Positions 1-6,765 of a stretch of DNA of 10,200 bases are shown here, piece after piece. The notes below the pieces were generated by a model. It was given only the letters and a program-made list of their open reading frames with translations, did no database searches and was not told the origin of the DNA. The stretch comes from Euryarchaeota archaeon UBA346 (lineage in GTDB: Archaea; Thermoplasmatota; E2; DHVEG-1). The position numbers were made by a program, and so were the translations under genes. Where the stretch lies: assembly GCA_002496355.1 (NCBI GenBank), contig DAJP01000041.1:1-10200 (forward strand), in the 5' to 3' direction. Position 1 is the stretch's first letter. The number at the start of each line of letters is the position of its first letter.

Positions 1-454
<454 letters not shown>

Positions 455-486
455 GGTCTTATTCCTCCCCTGTAAAAACAGGGTAG

Positions 487-497
487 TAATTTATATC
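487..497 (-). promoter_or_regulatory. TATA-type promoter of the 119-454 gene
   Basis: Read on the minus strand, AAGATATAAATTA lies 33-45 bases upstream of the ATG. Nearly the same element (AAGATATAAATAC) precedes the FG-GAP gene at a similar distance, which supports it as TFB/TBP recognition sequence. An alternative box, TTTAAATG, lies at 508-515. An 8-base inverted repeat (TGTTTTGA 515-522, TCAAAACA 535-542) sits just upstream and could be an operator, although arms of this length also arise by chance. Confidence 0.5.
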
Positions 498-591
498 TTG
501 TAGGTTCATTTAAATGTTTTGAGCAGATAAAAATTCAAAACAGCTAGTGAACCACGAGTTAAAGACCCATGGTTTTGCGCGAATAAAATGA

Positions 592-613
592 TATAAAAAG
601 GAAAAGAGAGACA
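592..613 (-). terminator. Pyrimidine-rich 3' end of the FG-GAP gene
   Basis: On the minus strand the stop at 621-623 is followed within about 10 bases by CTGTCTCTCTTTTCCTTTTT. There is no hairpin. Oligo-U/pyrimidine tracts alone can terminate archaeal RNA polymerase, so this is a plausible but unproven end. Confidence 0.35.
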
Positions 614-620
614 GGATTTC

Positions 621-2447
621 TTATTTCTTCACCATCGTGAAGATGAACAGCTGGGTCCCTATCGCATCAAATCCTTTGCCACTTATTGTTATCGTGATTG
701 TTATCGGACCAAATCCAAAGAAGACCCCCGTGGAAATAGTAAACGATGCCCCAACAGGGATACTCATCGCGCCTGTCATGGTGATATTGATCCGACTGAG
801 AATACCACCTTTTACATGAATCGACCAAGAAACAGTGGTAAGATCTGATGTCCCATTGTTGGTGATGATCGCTTTAACCCCAAGGCCTCCTTTGATATCG
901 ATTTGCACCGTGATTTCACTCACACTGACTGTTTTTGTTATCGTGTTGGTCGCTCCTTGGTCATCGGTCACTTTCAAGGTGACCGGGTAGGCGCCTGCTT
1001 GCGGCCAGGAATGTGTTGCGATTGGCGTGGTATGGTTTTCTTCAGAGATGCCATCATTGTTCCAGTCCCACTCATACAACGTTAGAGTCCCATCAGGATC
1101 ATCGCTATTCGAAGCATTGAAGAGAATCATCTGACCCTCCAGGGGGTTCTCTGGTGCCCAGGTAAAATCAGCAACAGGCGGGTCATTGACACTTTCACTG
1201 GTAAACACGTACGCTGATCCCTTCGAGTTGTCATCCCCGAAAGCACCGATAAGAGCAAACTCTCCACTTAGGGCAACCGAGTAACCAAACTCCTCGTACC
1301 CGCCACCGTCTGAGGCGAAAACCTTGGCCTGCTGAGTCCATGTAGCACCAGAACGACTGAACACGTATGCCGACCCAGAATCAGTCTGCATACCATCCCC
1401 CCAGAACGATCCGACCAAGGCCGAATCCCCATCAACAGAGACAGAACAGCCAAAATAATCGGGTGCTGTCCCATCTGAAGCAAGGAGCTTTTGCTGCTGA
1501 GTCCATGTCATACCTGTCCGGATGAACACATAGGCGGACCCTGGAGTACTCGCAGCATCATTTTTAGGTGCTCCGATGAGAGCAGTGTCTCCACTCAGGG
1601 AAACAGAAAGACCAAACTCGTCATATGCTGCAGCGTCCGATGCAAGAAGTTTCTGCTGCTGAGACCATGCAGTCCCCGTGCGGATGAACACATACACTGA
1701 GCCTGTATCGTCATCATCAATTTCTTCATCCCAGTGCGCACCGATGAGGGCAGTATCACCATCAAGAGCAACAGAGAGACCGAACTGATCATTTGTTGCA
1801 CCGTCTGAGGCAAGCAGCTGTTCTTGTTCGTCCCAGGTGGTACCAGAGCGGGTGAACACGTACGCTGATCCTTCATTACTGTCATGGCCATATGCGCCGA
1901 CAAGAGCGGTATCTCCACTAAGAGAGACAGAACAGCCAAACTGGTCATTTACTGCACCGTCTAAGGCAAAGAGCTCTGCTTGTTGTGCCCAGGTGCCACC
2001 AGAGCGGATGAACACATACGCAGCACCGATGAATGAATCAACTCCAATTGCTCCGATGAGAGCAGTGTCACCGCTGAGAGAAACAGAATAACCAAAAAAG
2101 TCATGTGCTACGCCATCTGATGCAAGAAGCTTTTGTTGCAAGGCCCAGGTGTCACCGGTGCGGATGAACACATAGGCAGACCCAGAATATTGTCCGTTGT
2201 CAGCATCTTTGGGTGCTCCAATGAGGGCGGTATCACCATCAAGAGAAACCGCTTGACCAAACTGGTCCATTGCTTCACCATCTGCGGCGAAGAGCTTTTG
2301 TAGTTCAGTCCAGTCCGTACCTTTATCCCCGGGAGTGGTGTTTGGGATCGTCGGATTTATCGCATAGTTTTTCAATGATGTAACTGCGGGAACCACAGTA
2401 GCAATCAGAAGCATACAAACAAAAATTCCTATGATTTTGCTCTTCAT
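621..2447 (-). CDS. Secreted seven-bladed FG-GAP propeller protein with PKD domain
   Basis: Encodes 608 residues. A signal peptide (1-25, MKSKIIGIFVCMLLIATVVP...) is followed by seven repeats at about 50-418. Each contains a variant of 'FGxSVSLSGDTALIGA', then 'GSAYVFxR', 'W', and 'QQxKLLASDG'. The FG pair begins at residues 63, 118, 170, 222, 278, 332 and 387, a spacing of 52-56. Seven copies is the number needed to close one beta-propeller; the repeat style matches FG-GAP_2 (PF14312) rather than the Ca-loop integrin type. A PKD domain follows at about 422-509 (PPVADFTW..., WDWNNDG, HSW, Y-VTLKVTDDQGA). The last 100 residues (511-608) form a separate beta-rich domain with ITNNGTSDL, like CARDB-type tails. 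No membrane anchor or catalytic motif is visible, so a surface or extracellular recognition role is inferred. Ribosome site GGGGAAGAG at 2451-2459. Confidence 0.92.
   Translation of the reverse strand: MKSKIIGIFVCMLLIATVVPAVTSLKNYAINPTIPNTTPGDKGTDWTELQKLFAADGEAMDQFGQAVSLDGDTALIGAPKDADNGQYSGSAYVFIRTGDTWALQQKLLASDGVAHDFFGYSVSLSGDTALIGAIGVDSFIGAAYVFIRSGGTWAQQAELFALDGAVNDQFGCSVSLSGDTALVGAYGHDSNEGSAYVFTRSGTTWDEQEQLLASDGATNDQFGLSVALDGDTALIGAHWDEEIDDDDTGSVYVFIRTGTAWSQQQKLLASDAAAYDEFGLSVSLSGDTALIGAPKNDAASTPGSAYVFIRTGMTWTQQQKLLASDGTAPDYFGCSVSVDGDSALVGSFWGDGMQTDSGSAYVFSRSGATWTQQAKVFASDGGGYEEFGYSVALSGEFALIGAFGDDNSKGSAYVFTSESVNDPPVADFTWAPENPLEGQMILFNASNSDDPDGTLTLYEWDWNNDGISEENHTTPIATHSWPQAGAYPVTLKVTDDQGATNTITKTVSVSEITVQIDIKGGLGVKAIITNNGTSDLTTVSWSIHVKGGILSRINITMTGAMSIPVGASFTISTGVFFGFGPITITITISGKGFDAIGTQLFIFTMVKK
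1194..2300 (-). repeat. Seven tandem coding repeats of 156-168 bases
   Basis: These are the DNA units behind the seven propeller blades of the FG-GAP gene. Copies are similar but not identical; recurring pieces on the plus strand include 'cggatgaacacata' and 'gcaagaagcttttg'. Spacing varies in multiples of three bases, so the reading frame is kept throughout. The repeats diverge enough to suggest an old duplication series under selection, with no recent slippage. Confidence 0.85.
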
Positions 2448-2483
2448 GTTCTCTTCCCCTTTTAAATTTATTATATCACTATA

Positions 2484-2494
2484 GTATTTATATC
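2484..2494 (-). promoter_or_regulatory. TATA-type promoter of the FG-GAP gene
   Basis: AAAGATATAAATAC on the minus strand lies about 37-50 bases upstream of the ATG at 2447 and shares ten bases with the box of the 119-454 gene. The leader is AT-rich up to the GGGGAAGAG ribosome site. Confidence 0.5.
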
Positions 2495-2528
2495 TTTATA
2501 TTGAAAATTTATTCACAAAAAAAGAACA

Positions 2529-2564
2529 AAAAAAAAAATGAGATTAAAAGCATCTCAATTTTTT
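2529..2564. terminator. Two-way terminator-like hairpin between divergent genes
   Basis: TGAGAT (2539-2544), a 7-base loop and ATCTCA (2552-2557) form a perfect 6-bp stem. It is flanked by a run of A on the left and T on the right, so both strands read as hairpin plus U-tract and the A/T flanks lengthen the stem. It lies between two diverging genes, upstream of the promoters of both, where neither needs a terminator. It may insulate the two transcription units or be the remnant of a lost gene. Confidence 0.5.
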
Positions 2565-2577
2565 CATTGATGTTTTT

Positions 2578-2593
2578 TCCTTAAAAACATATC
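2578..2593 (+). promoter_or_regulatory. Candidate promoter of the Ig-like lipoprotein gene
   Basis: TCCTTAAAAACATATC ends 56 bases before the ATG at 2649. The TTAAAAAC core fits an archaeal TATA box and would place the transcript start near 2605-2612, before the ribosome site at 2632-2640. A second AT-rich box (TTTTAAAATA, 2607-2616) is too close to the ribosome site to be preferred. Confidence 0.4.
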
Positions 2594-2648
2594 TGTAGCA
2601 AACTCTTTTAAAATATTCCAAGATACACAAAGGTGAGGAGATGCCGAG

Positions 2649-3455
2649 ATGAAAAAACCTTTGATAGTGATGGGAATATTTCTGATACTTAGCATCCTCT
2701 GTATGAGTGGTTGTACAGAACAGCAGGACCAAATCTCGAATAATTCATCCCCTGTGCAGTTCACCGTGGACACGCAACTACCGGAAGCCAGGGTCGGAGA
2801 CCTCTACAGTTATTCCTTCTGCAAACCTGATTGTCTGGATGAGAACGACCTCTGCGGCTCCGATGTAAACCCCTCGACAAACCCATTTGGTGGAAGCGGA
2901 CCGTATCATTTCCAACTCGATTCAGGCAGTGGGTTCCCCCCACTTGGTTTAACGTTATACCCGAACGGGTTGCTCAAAGGGACTCCCACGGTCGCTGGAG
3001 AAAAAACCTTCTCCGTCTGTGCCGTGGACCTTGGTGGCCATCAATGCTGCGTCCAAGTCTCCCTCAATGTCCTTGAACCACGAATCAACGTCAGCCCCAA
3101 TGATGTCCTAGTAATAGGGGAGATCTGTTTCGATGGACCCTGCGAGGTCTCCACTACCGTCATTGTTTCCTCCTTGGTTCCATGGCATATTCAGTACGTT
3201 ACCGGCTCCGGGACCACCCGCTGTTATGACACCGTCGAAGAGTTCTCTCGGTACTGGTCCGTCTGCCCCGCTGAAGGGAGCGCAGGAGAGACCATGGTGA
3301 CGCTCACTACCATGATGTACGGAGAGTCCACCCCCAGCTACTACGAAGTACCAATCATCGACCGCGGATCTGTTATCCGGTTCGAAGCAGTCGAAGATAT
3401 GACCAACTACGCGGAACTGCACATCGCCCTTGAACTGCCTATTTACCAGGAATAA
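2649..3455 (+). CDS. Cysteine-rich secreted lipoprotein with putative Ig (He_PIG) domain
   Basis: Encodes 268 residues. The N-terminus MKKPLIVMGIFLILSI followed by LCMSGC is a lipoprotein-type signal with Cys22 as the probable lipidated residue. A spacer rich in Q, N and S leads to residues 35-143, which match the putative-Ig/cadherin-like family He_PIG (PF05345): 'LPEARVGDLYSYSF', 'GFPPLGLTLYPNGLLKGTP', then 'AGEKTFSVCAVD' and 'VQVSLNVLEP'. The last 120 residues (about 147-268) are not recognised but look beta-rich. Ten further cysteines (58, 62, 69, 124, 133, 134, 160, 165, 192, 206) are unusual among these neighbours and suggest several disulphides. The start is fixed by a strong ribosome site (GGTGAGGAG, 2632-2640, 8 bases upstream); the earlier ATG at 2641 stops after three codons. 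It is the only plus-strand gene in the left half. A binding or structural surface role is inferred. Confidence 0.88.
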   Translation: MKKPLIVMGIFLILSILCMSGCTEQQDQISNNSSPVQFTVDTQLPEARVGDLYSYSFCKPDCLDENDLCGSDVNPSTNPFGGSGPYHFQLDSGSGFPPLGLTLYPNGLLKGTPTVAGEKTFSVCAVDLGGHQCCVQVSLNVLEPRINVSPNDVLVIGEICFDGPCEVSTTVIVSSLVPWHIQYVTGSGTTRCYDTVEEFSRYWSVCPAEGSAGETMVTLTTMMYGESTPSYYEVPIIDRGSVIRFEAVEDMTNYAELHIALELPIYQE

Positions 3456-3525
3456 AAAAAGACTCTTACCCATCATGACACATTCTCCATCCATTCTAAA
3501 AGCAACGAAACGAGTATTTTTAAAA

Positions 3526-3553
3526 GAAAAAAAAGGAAGAATGGTTACTTCCT
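3526..3553 (-). terminator. Hairpin plus T-run after the LamG-type gene
   Basis: Read on the minus strand: AGGAAG (3553-3548), an 8-base loop, CTTCCT (3539-3534), then eight T. This is a 6-bp perfect stem with a U-tract, placed 9 bases after the annotated stop. The loop contains the TAA (3545-3547) that would end the alternative -1 frame of the gene. Confidence 0.65.
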
Positions 3554-3561
3554 AAGAGAGC

Positions 3562-4725
3562 CTAGAACAACAGCGCAAAGAAGGCTGCCAATCGTAAGAG
3601 GAATGCGTCCCATAGTTGCCGTAACAGGGTCCACCTCAGGAGCTGAACTGTGTCTTTTCCTTCGATCTCAGTCCCATTGGTCGTCTGTCCATGCAGATAT
3701 GCATAGCGGTACACGCTTTCATCGACAAGCAGGTCAAAATTCAGGTCCGGGATGGAAAAAGCAAGGACCATGTCCATATCGCCATCATTCTCAACATCTT
3801 CCATCGTCCACGATAAGGGAGCAGCACCCAAGAAAACAATAGACTCCGGATTCACAGAACTAACGTTGAAGTCCTCTGTCGTCAGGATCGCAACTGGCAG
3901 CTTCCCCGGTGATTTTGGATTGATCGTATTGGGGTATTCCCCGGGTTTGATATCAATGGAGACATCGGTCATGTTAAAATCCTGTTTATACAGAGCGTAT
4001 ATCTCCTGGGCTGTTAAAGCACGATTGTAGAGACGGACCTCATCTTCTACCCCATTGATGGGTGCCCAGTTCCCATCACCCGGTGCCCAATGGTTCGTCC
4101 CAATCACCGGAGAATCTCCACTCTGAGAGAATTCTTTGGTGATCGAATCAGTGTTATCAAGAATACCGTTGATGTAGATATACCCCTGATTTAATTTGCT
4201 GTTGAACACTGCTGTGACAAACGTCCAGGTTCCAATCGGCATGGTATGCTTACTGAACATATTGGAATCCATGTTGATGTCATTTAACCAGAACCCCACC
4301 GTGCTTTGAAAACTGATATACAACAGAAAACCGGTCCCTGCATAAGGGTTGCCTCGTCCATCAAAGAAATACGACCCGTGATTATAGGAGGGAAGCCCGC
4401 ACCATTTCACCCAGGCGGCAATCGTAAACTCCATGGTGATCGAATCATCACAGGAAGCAGGGATATCACCCACATACTCGGTATCTGTGATTTCCAATGC
4501 TGATCCATTGATTCCTGTCGTCCATATCACCGCCCCACTGAGCGCACCATCATTGCCATTCCCGGAGTCATCATGTGCAATCGTCCCGGTTCCTTCGTTA
4601 AAACTCCAATATCCGATTAGTCCCTCTGAAGGATTTGCCATTACCGATGGTGCAATCATCACAACTGAAAGAGTTGTTGTTATCAATATCATACATACAA
4701 ATATTCCCATGAGTTTTGTTTTCAT
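3562..4725 (-). CDS. Secreted LamG/concanavalin-A-like protein, possible 3' frameshift
   Basis: Encodes 387 residues. The signal peptide (1-30, MKTKLMGIFVCMILI...) is followed by a LamG-type jelly roll at about 35-248: 'LIGYWSFNEGTG', 'DDSGNGNDG', 'FTIAAWVKW', 'WTFVTAVFNS', 'GYIYINGILD', and the diagnostic end 'VEDEVRLYNRALTAQEI'. Residues 255-360 form a second domain seen after such folds: 'VSIDIKPGEYPNTIN', 'LPVAILTTEDFNVSSVNP', 'MEDVENDGDMDMVL'. Carbohydrate or surface binding is inferred; no catalytic residues are recognised. The last 26 residues (QLLRWTLLRQ...) are odd. Stepping back one base near 3650 instead gives a Pro/Glu/Asp linker, a hydrophobic helix and SLRK before a stop at 3545, a credible membrane anchor. 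A missing base near 'gttcag' (3645-3650) would explain it. Ribosome site GGAGGAAGA at 4731-4739. Confidence 0.88.
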   Translation of the reverse strand: MKTKLMGIFVCMILITTTLSVVMIAPSVMANPSEGLIGYWSFNEGTGTIAHDDSGNGNDGALSGAVIWTTGINGSALEITDTEYVGDIPASCDDSITMEFTIAAWVKWCGLPSYNHGSYFFDGRGNPYAGTGFLLYISFQSTVGFWLNDINMDSNMFSKHTMPIGTWTFVTAVFNSKLNQGYIYINGILDNTDSITKEFSQSGDSPVIGTNHWAPGDGNWAPINGVEDEVRLYNRALTAQEIYALYKQDFNMTDVSIDIKPGEYPNTINPKSPGKLPVAILTTEDFNVSSVNPESIVFLGAAPLSWTMEDVENDGDMDMVLAFSIPDLNFDLLVDESVYRYAYLHGQTTNGTEIEGKDTVQLLRWTLLRQLWDAFLLRLAAFFALLF

Positions 4726-4777
4726 GATTATCTTCCTCCTCTTAACAACCAGGTTCCCTACAATTAAAAACCACTCT

Positions 4778-4792
4778 TAGTATTAATACCTT
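4778..4792 (-). promoter_or_regulatory. Candidate promoter of the LamG-type gene
   Basis: On the minus strand, GAAGGTATTAATACTAAG lies about 52-70 bases upstream of the ATG. TATTAATAC is an acceptable TATA box preceded by a purine-rich element. It is weaker than the AAGATATAAAT boxes of the two other genes in this cluster. Confidence 0.35.
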
Positions 4793-4866
4793 CTCTTTGA
4801 AATTTAATCATAACAAACGTAATAAAAAAAAATGAATGAGACAACGTTTATCGGTATTTGTTTAGT

Positions 4867-4894
4867 CAAAAAAGATAGTCCTTCAGACCATCTT
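4867..4894 (-). terminator. Hairpin terminator of the three-gene operon
   Basis: On the minus strand AAGATGGTC (4894-4886), loop TGAAG, GACTATCTT (4880-4872) form a 9-bp stem with one G-T pair, followed by TTTTT. It begins 4 bases after the TAA at 4899-4901, an ideal position for ending the operon. Confidence 0.7.
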
Positions 4895-4898
4895 GTCT

Positions 4899-5651
4899 TT
4901 AATCCTTCGCGTTCACAGAGAGTGCGAAACCAAGATAGAACGCATTATGTGTGTTGAACATGATCTTCAGCCCAGTGAACCCGATCACGCTGCTGATATC
5001 ATCAAGCCCTGCGCTGACTCCTTTTAACCCAAGGGTGAAATAAAACGGGACGTCCCCTTGCACGGCAACAAGCGTATTGAACAGACGCAGGGGTTTTATA
5101 AAACCCACGAGGAAGAACAAGTAGACCAATAAAATCAATGGTGAATCATATGCAATAAATTGGGATAAAAAAGCACCAGTGACCACCCAGAGATTATAAT
5201 CAATGACATTATCAGTGATCGCAGCAAAGAAACAGAACACATTGAGAGAGTCACTAAGAGAGGTTTTTATCCAGTTCGGCACCTGTCGTATATAATCCCC
5301 CAAAGTCACCAACCGTTGCGCTTGAGCAACGCTCATCCCACAGGGTAACACCCCATACCTGTTCAATTTCACGACAGCTTCCCTGAAAAGAAGGACAGTT
5401 TCCGCTCTGGTTGATGTCTGGTTCAACCGTGCTGTGAACTCGACAAGATACTGCTCCAGATCCCTATAATGTTCCGGGGTAAGCATCACCGCAGTATCCC
5501 CATATCCTGGAATGCCACATGCGAGGGTACTGACTTCGATGAGGTTGCAGTCATTAGATGCTCTTGCGATATTCAGGGTGATGCTTGGTGCAACTGCGAC
5601 ACCGACGAAGAGAAGGATTATTCCTACGACTATGATTTTCTTCATTTCCAT
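4899..5651 (-). CDS. Secreted protein of unknown function, third gene of operon
   Basis: Encodes 250 residues from the ATG at 5649-5651. This overlaps the TGA of the upstream gene by one base (TGATG), pointing to translational coupling; an ATG two codons later (MKKIIVV...) is also possible, and the TTG at 5652-5654 is not needed. The signal peptide is KKIIVVGIILLFVGVAVAPS. Residues 35-125 hold 'ACGIPGYGD', 'LTPEHYRDLEQYLVEFTARL', 'LFREAVVKLNRYGVLPCGMS' and 'AQAQRLV', probably two or three helices. The second half has hydrophobic stretches (VFCFFAAI, LWVVTGAFLSQFIAY, PLILLVYLFFLVGFI) and ends in 'GFTGLKIMFN...FYLGFALSV'. I recall proteins with this IPG/MSVxxAQxL and C-terminal GFTG pattern in uncultured Thermoplasmatota, but with no known function. 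Whether the hydrophobic segments cross a membrane or are beta strands cannot be settled here. Confidence 0.8.
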   Translation of the reverse strand: MEMKKIIVVGIILLFVGVAVAPSITLNIARASNDCNLIEVSTLACGIPGYGDTAVMLTPEHYRDLEQYLVEFTARLNQTSTRAETVLLFREAVVKLNRYGVLPCGMSVAQAQRLVTLGDYIRQVPNWIKTSLSDSLNVFCFFAAITDNVIDYNLWVVTGAFLSQFIAYDSPLILLVYLFFLVGFIKPLRLFNTLVAVQGDVPFYFTLGLKGVSAGLDDISSVIGFTGLKIMFNTHNAFYLGFALSVNAKD

Positions 5652-6754
5652 CAACTCATCCCAGGGATATCATAGGGTTCTTGTGCAGGATGTTGGTCAT
5701 AAATGTACCACGGAATTGAATGTGCTCTCCAATTCTGTTCAAGTTCATCCCATGTATACCAAAGCCCCCATATTTTTCCTTCAATTTGTCTGGGAGATGT
5801 TGAATGATAATCATTCCAATAATTGTCTGTGATTGTATTCATTTTTAAATGCAATGAGAATAAATTGTAAATGATTTCTGCCCTCCAATATGAAAAAGTT
5901 GCTTGAACAGTATTGTTTATTAGATTATTTTGTTTTATGATATTTTGACTACCCGTAACATCTATTCCTATCAGTAGATTATTAACAATAACATTATGAT
6001 AAACCACTGTATTTCTTCCACAAACACTTATTCCATAATCGTTTTTTTCAATATAATTATTATAAATTTCAATTTTCCTATAACTCAAAGGAACAATTCC
6101 ATGAATATGATTCGTTATTATGTTATTATAAATAAAAATATTATAGCAATCATTTGTTCTTATGCCTTCCCTTGAATTATTGATAATGTTATAAGCAATC
6201 GTGGCTGTCTCCCAGCTACTGAACCGTATCCCCCATTCGTTATCAATTATAACATTATCTGTGATTGAAATATTGTTACCATTCATACAAAGAATAGCAG
6301 CGTCATTATTATTGAACAAATTATGAGTAATAATAGCATTTCCAATATCTTTGATTTTTATTCCAGAATCAATCCAACCGATACCACCACTATGCTGCAA
6401 AGTCAAACCTGTGACGATAATACCCTCTGCCTCGAGCAAAAGAACACTTCCATACCCGTTCGCATCAACGATAGTTGTTTCTCTGTTCTCTCCCCAAACA
6501 GTGATAGATTTATTCACGAATACGTTCTCATAATACGGAGAGGAGTCATCGAATACATAAACTGTATCACCATTAAATGATGCATTAATCGCATCCTGAA
6601 TCCTTGTAAAGTTCCCTGGTCCACTCCCACCGACATAGAACCAATTACCCCTTGATGCGGGTAGTGATTCCTTAGCATCCAGTGCAACCGCTGGAATGAT
6701 ACAGGTTCCAACGAACAACAGAATGATTCCGACCGCCACCCATTTTCTTTTCAT
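5651..6754 (-). CDS. Secreted NosD-like parallel beta-helix protein (paralogue 1)
   Basis: Encodes 367 residues from the ATG at 6752-6754. The ribosome site GAAGGGA (6761-6767) overlaps the stop of the previous gene; the longer ATG at 6799 would overlap that gene and bury the signal peptide. The signal peptide is MKRKWVAVGIILLFVGTCII. The start of the helix, 'YVGGSGPGNFTRIQDAINAS', 'GDTVYVFDDSSPYYENVFVNKSI' and 'GENRETTIVDANG', is the usual NosD/PbH1 entry. From about 110 to 310 short coils of 22-24 residues repeat 'NxIxNNxxGI' (PF05048-like), then 'TDNYWNDY'. The C-terminus 'DQHPAQEP' matches the next gene's. The 5800-6350 part is markedly AT-rich, partly because Asn and Ile dominate. It is probably an extracellular polysaccharide-binding or structural protein; no catalytic Asp set is evident. 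Confidence 0.9.
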   Translation of the reverse strand: MKRKWVAVGIILLFVGTCIIPAVALDAKESLPASRGNWFYVGGSGPGNFTRIQDAINASFNGDTVYVFDDSSPYYENVFVNKSITVWGENRETTIVDANGYGSVLLLEAEGIIVTGLTLQHSGGIGWIDSGIKIKDIGNAIITHNLFNNNDAAILCMNGNNISITDNVIIDNEWGIRFSSWETATIAYNIINNSREGIRTNDCYNIFIYNNIITNHIHGIVPLSYRKIEIYNNYIEKNDYGISVCGRNTVVYHNVIVNNLLIGIDVTGSQNIIKQNNLINNTVQATFSYWRAEIIYNLFSLHLKMNTITDNYWNDYHSTSPRQIEGKIWGLWYTWDELEQNWRAHSIPWYIYDQHPAQEPYDIPGMS

Positions 6755-6765
6755 TGATATTCCCT

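Noticed and set aside
1595..1948. 117-residue out-of-frame reading within the propeller repeats
   Set aside because: It is the same strand in another frame of a well-supported repeat protein, and the repeats themselves keep this frame open.
1194..2300. CRISPR-like periodic repeats
   Set aside because: The period is 156-168 bases with coding, diverged units; there are no short identical repeats with unique spacers.
3108..3494. 128-residue minus-strand frame opposite the lipoprotein gene
   Set aside because: It is antisense to a gene with a signal peptide, domain match and ribosome site, and its own translation shows no domain. It is a shadow.
4816..4852. AAACGT / ACGTTT inverted pair between the LamG gene and the operon end
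   Set aside because: Six-base arms with a long spacer are expected by chance, and they lie away from the promoter box.
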